Notes under the pieces: generated by a model
The model's input: only the letters and a program-made list of their open reading frames with translations
What the model was told of the DNA's origin: nothing
The model's database searches: none
Shown here: one piece after another, positions 33,101 through 48,100 of the stretch
How the letters are laid out: every line of letters starts with the position of its first letter
Numbering within the stretch: the first letter of the stretch is position 1
Source of the DNA: Cardinalis cardinalis
Taxonomy: Eukaryota > Chordata > Aves > Passeriformes > Cardinalidae
Direction of reading: 5' to 3'
Assembly: GCA_014549065.1 (NCBI GenBank)
Contig: JACDOX010000007.1
Location: 9,407,648 to 9,471,647, forward strand
Length of the DNA stretch: 64,000 bases
Made by a program: the position numbers and the translations under genes

Positions 33101-36100
33101 CATTGGTATCAAATAATGGTGAAGCTGTATTTCATACCTGTCTATTCCATAAATGTAGACGACTGAAAACATTTCACAAAATGCAATTATCAGCAGGGGA
33201 ATAGAGCCAGCATAACCATCAAACAGACTCAGCCAGTAATTACCAGAATTCAGCACAAAAATGAAAGCTATCAAATAACACACCAAACAAACGAGACCTG
33301 TGGGGGAAAAAAACCAAAAACAAACAAACAAACAAAAAAAAAACAAACCAGCACACTTAGGTGTGAAAGTGAAAGCAAAATGGGAAAGAAAAGTATTTCC
33401 CCAGTAGGTGTAAAGCTTAAAAAGTAACTCTTGCAGCCAGAAGGCCACCACTTTATTTTTTAATGGCACTCTGGGGAGGCTGGCTTCTGTTTGGGTAAAA
33501 CTCTCCTAACATTACAAAGGTGGCAGATGCGGCAAACAAAAAGGGAGAAGGCTGAGGAGAGAAAAGAGATCCTCTTCCCCATAGATGATGGGATAATGTT
33601 GCTCTGACAGAAATCCTGCCTGGGTGAAGGACTCAGGTCCTCCAGCTTCCCAATGGAGGAGACAGTGGTCACCATGAGCAGGCTGATGGGCAGGCCTAGG
33701 GATTAACAGCTGCCTGCAGGCTCAGAAGGAACCTCACACGAGCTGCCCCATTGGGGAACATGAGAAAATCTTCAGTAGCTAATCTGGGAGTCTTATACCG
33801 TTCCAGATCAGAAGGTAGCAGCAGGGTGGGCTGCTTTTTCAGCACACAAGCTGCTCTCTGGGGAGGGTGGGGAGGTCGGGGAGGTCACTTTTATCTAAAA
33901 ATGCACGTACCAGTTATAAGTTCCTTAGGCACTCTGGGGGATATAATCTTGAGATCTTGTAAAGGTACAAGCACACCTTCCATATTCCCAAACATAGATG
34001 ACAAACCCAAGCAGAAGAGCATGATGAAGAAGAGGATGGACCACAAAGGTGAGACAGGCATTTTGGTGATTGCTTCAGTGAAGACAATAAAGGCTAGGCC
34101 AGTTCCTTCAGCTCCCTGGGGAACATTTAGGATCATTAACATCACAGCACTTAAATTTACATTGGTAGACACTAGACTTGGCAATTAAATAGTTGCTATA
34201 CATTCCTACTGTATTTAAGGTATCAATATCTGTTAGGTTGTTAAACTTACATCATTCAGGAAAGTTTCCAGATCACAGGTTTGAAACTTGAGGGTTGCAA
34301 AAGTTGCTGGATCAGTCATGTTGCACAGCTGCTGCATTTGTTCAAAGTTATCTTGGGTTACNTTACCTTCTGGCAAATCAAATGCATTCATCAGAGTAAG
34401 AATATTCCTGAAAAAGTGAAATGTAAGGAATTTGAAATTATTAATTTGTAAGCATCAGCAGGTTTCATTTACATCATCGAACAAGTTATTAAGTGTACAA
34501 TATCAAGATCATATTTGGCATTGGAAAGTCCAGCAGATGTACATGTGCAATTTTCTTTCTTCCAAGGTGAATATAACACTGTCTCTCACGGCATAGATGA
34601 CTTTAAACGGATGGACACTCTAGAAACCCATGCAGGATTTAGGTGCTTGTGTTAGCATGGCAAACTAAATGCCAGTCCCCAGACTGGGTGGCTTATGGGA
34701 ATGTCTAAGCTGTCTGCAGCTGTGAATCATGCAGTTTCACAGCTGAATGTGGAGGAACCAGACTGGAAACCACAGAGTCTCACTGTCTGGGTAAAATGAG
34801 GCACCTCTGATGAGACCTGAGCTTTTGAGCTCTCCAGGAGGAAACCTAAACATGTAGCTAACACAGGAACCAGGGAATATTACATTCATGCCCTTGTGTC
34901 AGCATGGAGAATAATGTAAAATATATTTATGTAGGAAATAAGGTGACTTAAACAGTTATCACTTTCTATGGGATAACTGTTTCTGTGGGATAACTTTGTT
35001 CCACAAGATTCCATAGTTTTATAAGTAATGAGTGGTTCTGATGCCATGTGAGTCATGAGCTGCAATTATTCACAAATGATAAATCCATTGTCAGCTGGCT
35101 AACAGAACTGCCTCAGCCAAACACCTGCATAATCTGTGTGGGGTTTTTTACCCAATAACTCACTTGTCAAAACAGTCATCATATCTTGCTGTGGCTCTGA
35201 ACCCAATGATGGAGTATATGACAGTGGCAGCATAGATGGATGTGAAACCATTGATCACTGAAACGATCACAGCATCTTTCTCACAGTTGTTGCTGCAATT
35301 CAAAGAGAAGAAACAATGGATGTCAATCACATTCCTAAAATAAATAGTAAAACTGGCCCCCAAGACTAAGAAAAAAGTAGTCTAGTATGCATAGGTACAT
35401 CAGTGAACCCTCTAAAAGCACACAAGTAGTGTTGTTAGATTTAGTAAATTAAAACTCGGGGCCTTAAGCAATTTAATAGCTATGGGTTTGGTTTCTTTTA
35501 GTGGTTTTTTTTCCNCTTCAAATAACCTGTTCATGAGGAATAATTGCCTGAGCTGTTTTCATGTTTGGTTCATGGGAAGTAAAGTATGAGGGGCAAAAGA
35601 GTCTCCTCCTTTTCAAGCTTGTCATGGATGTGTGCAGAAACACATTGCCACGGGCTGTGCCTTCACTGCTGGTGTATTGTGCTGCAAGGTGAAAGGTTTG
35701 GGCTTGAATCCAAATACTCAGGCACAAAAAGTGAGGACAAGTTCACTCTTCACAGCACTTGGGTATGGTGAAATTGCAGCAGCCAAGAGCACTTGGGAAC
35801 AGTTTTGTTTGACTGTTGAAGAAAAGATGGTTCAAAATGTTCCCAAGTTTTGGAAGAACAATGTAACGTTATGCTGAAAAGATGGGACAGAAAAACTCTT
35901 TGTAGAAAAGCCTCTGCTGCAGGCACTTCTTGCTAGCGTACTTGTGCTAATGCTAAGAATTTTCAGAGCCAGAAACAGATTTTCATCTGAGGGACAAGAT
36001 AAAATATCAATATTAAATTAGTTAATCATTGCAAGAGAAGGCTGTAAAACTGCAGATAACTTATTTGTCCTGGGCAAGAAAGGGGTATTGAGATAAACTT

Positions 36101-39100
36101 GATGTTGTCATATTCAATTTTCTGAACATGTTCAAGAGGAGAGACAAGCCTGTCCAACCAAGACCTGTCACACTGTGTCCTTTCCCCATTTATAGCATTG
36201 GAAATAGGCATCTCCTGGATGTGGGACATTGAATGGAAATTCATTGCTGTAGTCTTGCGTCAGTTTTTGCAATACAACATGAGATTCTCAAAGACAGGCT
36301 TGAAAAACATTTCTTCCTTTTAGAGAAAGTCAGATGCTCAAGCTCCTTCTCATTACAAATTAGTGAATCCTTGACTGCATTGAAACCTTATTGTATTTTC
36401 TGATGGTTTTGTACTGCCAGACCATCCAGGGGCAGGCTCACTGACACCTGGTACAGCTGGTGCTGGCTGCAGGTGGCCCAACACCATAGGGTAACACTGT
36501 GGAATTTGCATGGGAATTTTTTTTACTTATATTCCTTGGGAGTTTGGTGCCTTTGTTCAGTTCCCTCCATAAGTCATGAATCATCGAGCATTGAACCAGG
36601 TCTGAATGCAACTGTCCTGTGTGTTGGGAAACACAGAGGACACTGCTCCACTTCTTTGTGTCTTTTGGAAAGTTGGATGCTCCCAGGTCTGAAGCCATGG
36701 CTGTGGGACACTGACTTGGACCTTAGGCAGGGCTTGACACCTCACACTGAGACTTGAAGACACCAAAAATTCCAGGTGATCTTTTCAAAAACACCTGAAA
36801 TCAAGAGTGGTGGCAAGGAACTTCCTCAGTGACTGAGATGCTGCTGCGGGTAATTGAACCCAAACCAAAACTGAAACACTGATCTCTGAATGCATGACCA
36901 AACCACATATCCAAAACTTAATTCAAAGATGTTTATCAAAAATATTAGGTTTAGCAAATGCCAGACAGTTTTCCTTTCAATAGTTCTGAAGGTATGGCAG
37001 GCACCAAGAGGCATTGGTGGTTGCTGCAATATTTTATGAGGGAGAGTGTAGAACATAGCACTGCATCATAATTTGCAGGCTGGGTCAGTCCCTGGGTGAT
37101 GGGATTTCTCACTCCCTGGCCCCAAAGCACACATACAAAGGAATTGAATTTAAATTTCAAGATTGGATACATCTCTCAATTGGAAACCTGAAGTTTTAAA
37201 CTGTGTTCTGTGAGTTGATTNGAAATATGTGCTTTACCACCTGCTCTGAGACCAAGAGCATCACCATGCACCCAGCACTCCCACAGAAAAAACTCCTGCT
37301 CATCAGCTGGTGCTGGGCAGCCAGCCCCCTTCTTCCTAACCTGCATCACCACAGCTTTCTCTAGGAAGTCAGCCAGAGCAGGGACCTGAAATCTTGGTTT
37401 GGGAGGGCTAGGAGCAGTCAGAGGAGATGCACCTTACGTGTCTGAGGGGAGGCTGTCCCAGTCCCAGGTAGCACAATAGTAGGACAAAATAAAGATGTTT
37501 TATTTGAAACAATAAAATAGTCATATAAAATTTGGGTTTTGCCTGGCTACTTACTGAACAGAGTTGTAACTGGAGAATGAAATGAGGCCTCCAAAGGCCA
37601 GGGAGAAGGAGTAAAACACCTGAGCCCCTGCATCCAGCCACGTCACTGGGTTCGCCAGCTCACTGACCTGAGGCATCAGACACACAGCTTTAAGCACATC
37701 CAACATTGCTATTTAAACTGTGTATGAGATTTAAAACAACAATTAAAACAAGGACATTAACCATGCAAAACTCACTGTTCTTGAAGAATTTCAACAAATA
37801 GGTCAATATTTTTGTCAAACATAATTTTTTTTAACAAAAGAAAACCTATCTGAAGTTTTTACGTAAGTATTTTAAAAATTGATTAAAAAAATGCTTTGCA
37901 TAGCTGACAGCGGCCATGACTGTTTTCAGAAAAGGTGTTTATTACTTAGCATTAATAATGATCATTCAGAGATCTGTTTATGGAAAATGATCCCTCTTTT
38001 AATTTTGTTTAAATACTGTTATATTATTCAACCTTTGTCAGGTTTTTTTTGTTCATATGTTTTGTTCATATGGCAATTAGGTGGGTTCTACTCCCAAATA
38101 CATGATTGATGCTTTAAATTTAGGTTGGTTCTTAGGCAGAATANAAGAAAATAAATCAAGCCAAATAAATTACACCCCCACTGCTGTGTGATGATCATTC
38201 AACTCATTAGAACAGCTTTTGATGGAGGACGGAGAGAGNGAGAAAATATTTGTGTACATGTACACTCTTTATATCCAATGCAGAGGATTTGCCTCACAGA
38301 ATCAAGGTTTTTTAGGGTACCTGAGGGATAGGTAGAAAAGCACCACTGGAGAGGACTAATTTTCAATCAGTTGTTATTCACAGAGAGGACTACAGCATGT
38401 TTCCTGAGCAAGGGCCCAAGCAGTGGCTTACATTAGGGGTGAAGAGATAGACAATTCCGTTGGTTGATCCCTTCAGCGTCAAGCCGCGGATCAGGAAAAT
38501 GGTGAGCACCACGTACGGGAGAGTTGATGTCACATACACAGCCTGCACCAAAAAAAAAATGTCAATAAACCATTCAAATGAAACAAAACACTTGAATTTT
38601 TTTTTTAAAGTGAAGAAAATAGGGAAATAATCAAGATTTGGTCATTATCAATAATGGCAAGTTTCAAGTGAGTCACAATTAGCATAATACAGTAATAAAT
38701 GTTCAATGAAGTAATATTTGTGGTACATTTGGATAATAAATATTTTTTTAGCAATAGTGGCCTATTTAAGAGAAATTGTCATTGTTGAAATTCAACTCAG
38801 ATCACTCAAAAGCAGCATCAAAAAATAATGTACACCCTGAGACCAGAATGATGCAAGGATGGACTCTCAGGACTTGGCTGGGAAGAAGAATGTTGGTCAG
38901 TCTTTTGTAAAGATAATATTTAGGACTTGCAAAAACTCAAATAAAGCTGTATAGGTATGTTTTGAAGAGAATAGCCATAATAAAAAGAGAGTCTCTTGAT
39001 CCTGCATTAAAGATTAATATTAGTGTTAAAGTGATAATACCTAAAAATGTGTTACTAGGACACGTAAGGACAAGGAAGACTCACAAAAAGTCAATCACAA

Positions 39101-42100
39101 AAATCTCCACATAAATCAAATCAAGCCAGATTCCATCTCATTCACCTTCTTTCTTCAAAAAGCAGTCCCAGTGATAACACAAAATTTTGGACATGCTTTC
39201 ACTCAAAAACCAGACAGCTTCTACAGCATTAATAATTTTGCATAAATAAGGGATCACTACAGCATGATTAACATAATCTCATTAAAAGTTCCCCAAAGAC
39301 AGAGTACCTTTCCCGTTGTTTCAATGCCTCTGATTGTGCACACATACAGCACACCCCATGCACATGTTAAACACAGCAAGAGCCACCACTGGATACTGCC
39401 AGAATCCTCAATGGAAGTGGAGATGTTCAGTGTTTCTCTGTACCAGAAGTAATCTACAGGAGAGCTCTTGGCACACTCTTCTACATAATCTGTAACCACA
39501 AAATGGTTGTCATTCTGTATGTCTTTTTTTTTACCTGGAACAAAGGAAGCTAAATAATTAACATCAGTGTTTTAAATTGTTCCACTTCATGCCAATGGAT
39601 TTGTGGTTGGCAAATTTTCAGATTTTTGGCGGCTAGTTTCATGGCAAAATGGGGGATTTAAAAGACAGCTGTTTAATAGGTATTTAAATACTGTGGCTTG
39701 TCGCAGACATCTTTTGTGAAATGTCTTTTCTTAGGATTTTTCTCCCTTCTGAGAAGCTGCAGTTTCAGAAACAGAATGTAAACAATAGTTATCTGCTGCT
39801 GTAGAATGCAACAAGTAGATAGATCCGTGATTGGTCTCCTGTAGATGTTTAGATTTACTGACCAGTCATGGCAGAGCTGGCTCTCTGTTTCAGCCAGCTC
39901 CCTTGTTATCATTCTTCTTTTCTATTCTTAGCTTAGCTAGCTTCTGAAGAAACCTTTCCTTTCCTATTCTTTTTAGCATAGCTATAACGTAATATATATA
40001 TAATAAAATAATAAATCAAGCCTTCTGATCATAGAATCAACATTTTCGTCTCTCTCTCATCCTGACAACCCCTGTGACCACGGTCACAGCGGCTCTCCTC
40101 CTCCCATACTTACTTCAGCAATATTTCTTCTTCTGTTCTGTGGGGCATTGTTCAAGGTCTTGTCAGCTCAAGTTGAATCCCCAGCTCCCCCACACTCTGC
40201 TGTTCTGTGCAATATTCTGCCCTGGCCTGCCCTTATATGAGGCTTTCCATGCCTATTCTGGGAGGAGAGGGGCAGAGCACTCTGAACAGCTGCCCACAGA
40301 CCCAGCAGAAAAACCTGCTTCACACAGGGTCATGCGGGGCTGACTATTGAAAACAAAGCTGCTGTCACCAAGCAGTCTCCAAAGAGCTGTTGACTTGTCA
40401 TACTGAGAGGTACAGGGGTTTCAAATGGATTATGCTTTTTTTTTCCCTTTTCAATGTGCTAATGGAGGGCTGTTGAAGAGATGGATGAAAAGCATTGCTT
40501 AAATCTGGAAAATGTTAATGTTTATACTAGATCTGCACTTAGTGAATATTCTGTATATGAACACATCTGTCAAAATCAACCATGAGGTTTCATAAAAGAA
40601 ACCAAAATCTGCCTCAAAGATTATGTGCTGGCCACATTTTATTTAATGTGAATTTGGACAAAACACAAGTATCAAATAGTGCAATGTGCCTGACAGGGCT
40701 GCCATGCCTTACTGCTGTTTCACAGAAAGGCTCATTTAAAGTAATTGTTAGAAACAGAAATCTGTGCTGTGCAACAAAAGAAAATGTTTTATAAAATATA
40801 CCTGTTCTGTTGCCATTGAGAGGACAGTTACTCCATGGCAGGGGTTCTTGGAAGGAGTTGAAGAAATACCACATCACCCAGGCAATAATAGTATTATAAT
40901 ATAAGCCCACCAGGAAAGATACAAACATTGATGCTATGCCTGAAAAAAATATCAGAACACTGTGTAAATTGCAAAACTCTTGTCTTCAAGATGTATCAAA
41001 GTACATGGTATCAAACTCAACCTTTCCCTCCTCATTTTGGATGGAATAATCTGCCACATTTTGGATGTAGGTTTATCACTGTGAATTTTTTGCCTAAAGG
41101 TTGGACTGGTGAGTCCTACATAGAGTTACATCCTAAAAACTCTCTGAGACTGAAGGTGATGCCCACTTAGGAGCCAGCTTTATGAGAGGACTAATTCCCT
41201 ACAGACACCACACAATCCTGTTCACAGCATTGCCAGCTGATATCCAGGGAGCTTGGGATGCTGGGCACATGTAAAGCTCAACTGACTTGGGATTTTGGTT
41301 GAATGAGACTGAAATATCTCCTTCTTCCACAATGTCCCTGCAAAGTCAGCAGGGGTGGTATTGTACAGGATGGACAGCTGCCAGGAGGCACAGTCTGTGA
41401 CCAGGTACAGAATTCACACTGGGATCTGTCCTCCTCTGCCAATTCCCAAGTAATCAACCTCTGGTGACTTCTCTGGCAGAGAGTAAATGCTAATCATTAG
41501 CTCCTGAGAGCTCCTACATTCTAAAGACTCTTGAAAAATTCCAGATGCAATGACCAATTATCTTTTGTAACTGATTTACAAATGTAGTGGGTGCCAAAGC
41601 AGTTCTGTTTCCTCCCTTTCAAATGTGTGGTTGAAGCTGGAAGGGATTTCTGGAGGTCGCCTGGTCCAACCCCTGCTGCACCCCAACCACCCAAAGTTGG
41701 TTGCCCAGGACCATGTCCAGGTAGGCTTTGAGTATCTCTGAGGCTGGAGACCCCAGAGCCTCCCTGGGCAGCCCGTGCCAGCATCTCCTCACCCTCACCA
41801 TATTTCCTGGTGTTCAGAGGCACCTCCTGTGTATGGAGGCAGCTGTGGAATTTTTATGCTGTGTGCATAATGCTGCTTTTACAACATTTTCAAATGGACT
41901 GTTTTACTCAGAAGTTTGGTACGGTGTTGAAGAAGTGTTTTCTGCAAAATACTGTTTCTATGGCTTATGGAATGGCAACTCTCAAAACCAAAAAATTAAG
42001 TGGAGCTGAGGTCTATCAGATAGAGATTCAACTAATATTTATCCACAGAACAGTTACAGAACAATTTTTGGCACACCTAAAGATTCATTCTAATGGTAAA

Positions 42101-45100
42101 AACAGCCAGTATGGATAATACAGAAAATATCTCTGAGGCCTGAAATTGGTCTCAAATTAGGGAAAGGTTTTAACAGGACTCATGCTACTTGGGAATTTGA
42201 ACACAAAATTGTCATTGGGCTTTATCATGATTAGTTTGACCTATCAATGGAAAGTTAGGAAGAGGGGAAAACAAATAGATCCTGAAATCTCTTATGGCAC
42301 ACCAAAATAAAACCCAGTACATTTGGTTTTTAGATCACCAGTTCAGAGACTTACGCTTTCTCAGGCAGCTTTTTGACTTACCAACCCCTTTCAGGGTAGG
42401 GTGGATAGAGCTCCATACGCCCACACTTCCTTTCCTCAGCCTTTGACCAATGGCAAACTCAAGATGAAGCAGGGGGATACCCTCCAGGACTAGCAAAATC
42501 AGGAAAGGGATCATGAAGGCTCCTGGAATGGATAAGAAAAATAACGATTCCAATCAGTGAAGTACTAAAACAAAACAAAACCATTAGGCTTGTGAGACGT
42601 GATAAGCAGACCTATAAGCAACCTGTAAGCACTTTTGACATAATAAGCAACTGTAAGCACCTTTGTGGAAACCCTTCCCTATTTTCTGAGCAATGCTTTT
42701 CCTGATTGCCCAGGCAGGGCACTCAGTTACATGTGTAGTTTCAGGCAGGAATTCTTATTCTTCCCAAGAGACACACATAAACAGAAATTATACACTCTCG
42801 AGGTTAAAATTTGAAAGAGCCTCCTTTGTATTGCAAGGGAAGGAAAGATAGCTACTCTCCTGGAATGACTTCCCCTTTTTTTTTCCCTGCAAAAAATTAT
42901 GGTTTTATAGCTGTGACTCACGCAAAGTGTAGGAAGTAGTTGAATGAACTAAGGAAAGTACCCCTAAATATTAGGCAGGAGCCTTTGGCTGTCTGCCTGA
43001 AACAACCAGAGGTTCTTGGCATCTGTGTTCAACAATGTTTGGGTTTGATTAGAAGACATCTGAAGTGCAGGGTTCAAACCCTGTTAATGATGATAAAGTT
43101 GGTTAGTATAGGACAAGTATTCTCAACTAATTTTTTCCTGAACAAGGTGTACCTTGGATATGGGAGGTACCCCAGAGCACCACACTGCACTGTAAAAGTG
43201 CAGAGTCAAATGCCTGAATATTGCTGCACATTAGAATNATGATTATCTGCCATCACAAAATGGCTTTATCTTCCTAATTTAGATAGGAGCAATTAATCTG
43301 GGTGCAATGAAAAGAATGATAATGGTTCAGGTCTGAGTATTTACTGACTTTTTCTTCATGTGTGCAATGAAAATCAGATAGCAAGTGAAAGAGGAAATCT
43401 GAAGAATGAAAACCATTGCAGAAACTGAAATTTACTTCCTGGGGATTCCGAGCTATCAAGAAAGCTGGCAAGCTGTGAGCACACAGCACACCTTTTTGGT
43501 TTTTCTCCTTTCTTCTTTTTGCGTCCGTGCAAAGGCAGTCATGGGACCCTTTTATCTGACTGCTCTGCCATGGATATGTCATACTTATAGACTTCTTCTA
43601 CAGCATCTTAATAAAGGGAACTCCATAAGCACCTGGAGGAAATCCCCTGAGGCTGATAGAACGCTCTTGCCATGTCCACCATAGAAGATGGTTCAACTCT
43701 GAGAGTCCTGCAGCAAATTTTACACACTGTGCTGGCAACAGGGAGAGCTGTGGTGTTGGGACTGCGCTGCTGCTGAATGTCCCTGACTTGGAGGGAAAGC
43801 CANGTCTGCCCAGACTGCTAGAACTGCGTGGGTGGAGGCGAACTGTGCACTTCAGTGAGAAAAAATGGATCCTAAATCAGAATATCAGCCTGCCTGCCGT
43901 CTGCTGAAGGCAAAAGGTTCAGACTACCTTTGAATACTTTCTCTAAAGCTGCTTAGAAACAGCCTGGTCTTCTTCCCCTTCTGCCAACAGAGATAATAGC
44001 TATCAAAAAAGATTTTTCTTTGACAGGTATGATAAGGAGCAATTGGTCATAGCTTGAAGACTATAAAGATTGTACATTTCCTTCTTCAATAAGATCTTTG
44101 ACCAGGGACATAATTTCTAATCAAGTCCTCAAGTGATCTTACTGTGACCTGACCAAAAAAGGTGGTGTGACTCCATTAGGAGCACCTCAGCTGAACTACC
44201 TGCCGGTCCATGCTGAAGTATCAAGGTGTGATCTAAAATCACTGCAAGCTGAGTTTCAAAGGGTGATAAGGACTTATCCTCAGTGCAAATGGGGAGTGTT
44301 TGGATCAGGTAGCTGTACAGATCCATCTTCTGGACTTGACTGTTACTATTGTTCAAGAAGGGCTTTACCAGAGAGAATTGAGAGTGTGGTGTAGCAGAGA
44401 CCCATATGGCATTTGAAAGAGCAGGTAACAAGAAAAGATCCAGATGAGGCATCCACACAAACTCTTCAGGGTCAGGTTTCAGGCTCTTATGAGATGTCTT
44501 GCTTGACACAGAGAGAGAGAATACTCTGGAATGTAAAACTGCTGGTATAAACCCAATGATTGTGTCCTTCTCTGATTTTACCCTCCTGAGAGCTCCTGGT
44601 CAGAGTGCAGCACGAAGGAAACTGTGTCAGGCTGGCATGGGGCTGGAGCACAGGGCACATTAATGGCTGCTTGCCCTTCCATGCACTGTAAGCAACTCTG
44701 TCTTTGTGAAAGGCCAGACTCCATCTGTGGAGGTTGTCCCACTGAGCCTCCCATCAGGAGGGGGAGGATGGAAAGGAAGCCATCAGGATGTAAGGGGACG
44801 GAATGCAACAGTGAGGGAGCTGTCATTGCATACNCTGCAAAAATCTTGCTTACTATGACAACAAAAGTAAAACAGTATTGAGAAGTGTTATTCACAGAAA
44901 GAGGGTGGAGAATCAGCAGAGAACAAACTATTTGAAGCCAAATTTGCAAGCACTAATCTAATCAGATGAACAGGGGCCCTTAAGTGCACACCACTGCATG
45001 TTCCAGCACAGCTAAGGAAGTCCATAAAGACAAAATGGGACAAGCCTTTAGAAACTGAAAGGACAGACAGTCAGTTCTTTGCAGTGACTGAGTTTGACAC

Positions 45101-48100
45101 AGTTTCAATGAGTCCCAGACCTTCTGCCAACATGGGCAAAACCTTTGCACTGTCAGCAGCGATGCCAGGCGCAGGTGGATGAGGAGTCCATTGCCATTTC
45201 TGGCTTAGATGCCTTTCAGGTGGCAGTCAACAAAGCATGAAGAGAGGGCTGCCCTGTTACATTTGACAGCAGTACCTCCTGCAGTCAGTAAATTTGTAGA
45301 AGTCCCTGGAGAGGTGGGAAACAGAGGAAAGAACCTTGTTTTGGAAGAGATCCTAAGTACTCAAAAATAGGAATAAGCCCTATATGTTTCACAGGTTTGT
45401 GACATGGAAATACACATCCAGAAAGACATGAGTCAGGAATTGCCTACTTCAGCACTGACACCAATTGTAACAATATCTCAACTAAGACCACAATGCTAAA
45501 TTTGGGGAGCTCATTTTCCTCAAAACCAGGGTGGATCATCATAGTTCACTCTTTCCTGGCATTACAAAAGAGCCACTTTTCTCCAAAGTGAGACAGCATC
45601 AGCCTGAGGCTCCAAGATCTACCCAGAGCTGCTCCACACTAATGCAAGGCTGTTCTTGCAAGGACTAAATGATCTCCTGAGAGGGGGATGTAGATGAGAT
45701 CAGAGAAGTGAGGAAGAAAATAAATGAGATATTCTCCTTCTTAAAGATGATGTCCACATAATCCTTTTCCTGAAGGGACAGACAGACACAGAAGAAAGAG
45801 AGGAATAGTCAGCAAAGTTGGAGGTTTAACAAACATCTCTACAAATAAATAATAATGAGTCCTTCAGTCTTTGACTAACAAAAAGTATGTCTCAGTTTTT
45901 CTTCTGGCTTTCTTCTGAAATGTTTTCAGTTTGTCAGTCTACATTTTTAGAGTAGTAACTAGGTTTTAATGCAAGCAAGATGAACCACAGTGATTTTAAA
46001 AATTGATAATTTTTTAGTAAGAAGGTTTTTTGTGTATAGGTAAATGACATGCTCTATAGAAGTCTGAGAGCACCATGTCTGTAGAGCTACCTTTGGCAAC
46101 CATCTTCAATGAAAATATCTTTTCTGGTGCACTAATCACTTTTCAGTGATTAGTCATTCACCCAGACGTGTGGCACGTGCCACAAAGGACTCAGCATTTT
46201 GAATAGCATTTTATGTATTTGAAACTACCAATATTTAGCTGTAGGAATATTGTTATATTTTCAAGAGAAATAAAATTATAGCTCTCAATGATGTATAACA
46301 CTTTTCTCTTTCTCGGGCTCTTTGGTTTCTAGGGTTCAATTCTAGCAGCCAGCTCAGAAATCCACCTCTGCTGCACTTTCCCTTTCTCCCAATTTCTCCC
46401 CAACCTTTCTGAAAGAAGCTATAATGGAAAAACAATAATTTGTCTTGGAAAAGCTGCCATATAGAATCATAGAGTCATTATGGTTGGAAAAGACCTCTAA
46501 GATCATGGAGCCCAATCACCAACCACAGTGCCCACCACTGCACTCTGTCCCCAGGTGCCACACCCACACAACTCTAGAACACTTTCAGGTTCACACGGGA
46601 CACAAAAAAATAAACTAATGCTTTCCAAGCTGCCAAAATTTTATGATCCTCACAAATGAACCAATGATCTGAAAACAGACACTGTATATATGCACACAAA
46701 CAAAGATTGATGTTCTAGTCTGAAAACCTTACAACTGAGATATTAGATTCTCATCCTGTTTCAATACTGTATTTCAAAACAAACAATATTTGGTTTGAAC
46801 ACCTGTGTAGCTGTTATTTCCTCTCTAATCTAAGAGCTGCTTATGTCAAATTTTAAAAAATCATTATTGCTTGCCCACAGTTAATCACAAAGGGAAGGCA
46901 GGCAGACTTCAGATGGAGATGTTTTACTGTACTAACATATTCTTAGACCTCAGCTGTAGCAACGTGTTATTTCATCAACTGCTAAGTGAGGAATTGCTGA
47001 CATCATTGCTGTCCCTTCCTTCAGTGTGGCATGCAGAGAGATAAAAAAGTTCTGCCTCGTGCAGGGGCAAGGTTTCCATATGCAAACTGTAGAGCTAGAG
47101 ACTTTTTTAAAAATCAATGGTTTAAACATTAAATATGCATCCTCTTTTTTATAATGGTCATCAGGGATAAAATGAAAATGTTTAACAGTTGATTAAATGA
47201 CATGTTGCTCAATAAAGATTAAACAAAAGCTGCGAGCAATGTCAGAGACAGCCATCAAATGAAGGGAAATTTCAGTCTCATTAAGCTGGTGAAATCACTG
47301 AGGCAAACACCACACCTTTTACGTTGTGTGCATATTGAACTCTACTTTGCCTTTGGTAATGATGGATTTGGCAACTTTAAAGACATTAAAGGATAAAATG
47401 TGCTTTGCTTTGCTAAATTTCACTGGAGTAAATTTTCCATTTAAAAAAATATAAACTCATTATTTATGACAACAAAAGTAAGTAAATTATGTAAGCACCA
47501 ATTTATTTTTGTGTATTTGGGTATCTCAGTGTGAAAACACTATCATAGTGCTGTGCTTGGGAAGAACCAGCTCTTAAATAATTCCAGATTTAAGTTCAAC
47601 ATCTGAAAATAAGCATTACTTATAAAGACAGTGTTCCTAACTACCTTCACTGCAGACAATTTGCAGAGAAAAAAATCCACCTTTTTGAAGTCCAAGTACC
47701 ACATAAGGGTAAATTTCATGCTTTACTGTAGTCCATTTATGTTTCCTAAGGGATGTAACAGGTACAACCACTGGTTCACAAAGTAGGTGGACATCCAGTC
47801 TCATTCAGGAGTGTCCTTGGCTGAAGTACTCTCCACACCATCGCTACCAGACCTCACCCATCCAAAATGATCCAAACATTCATCCATATAGTCAAAAAGA
47901 AAGAAGTTAAGATAGCAAAGCCAATCTTTAAAAATTAGAAACAATTTTCAGGAGGTTTTCAAGGTTACATACAGTCTATGTAACCTTGAGTGACTTTTTC
48001 ACATCCACTGCAGATATTTCCTGCACAAAATATATCTGGTTGGTTTGTTTTGGTTTTGTTTTTGTTTATTAATTTAATCTCTTAATTGGCAACCATAATC

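Noticed and set aside
43068..43083. CAGGGTTCAAACCCTG, resembling a tRNA T-arm
   Set aside because: No matching A box, anticodon arm or acceptor stem can be built around it; it is a chance small palindrome.
43700..45800. Possible retroviral internal sequence in SLC6A19 intron 1
   Set aside because: The ORFs there (up to 126 codons) lack any recognisable protease, polymerase or integrase motif, and no paired LTRs flank them.
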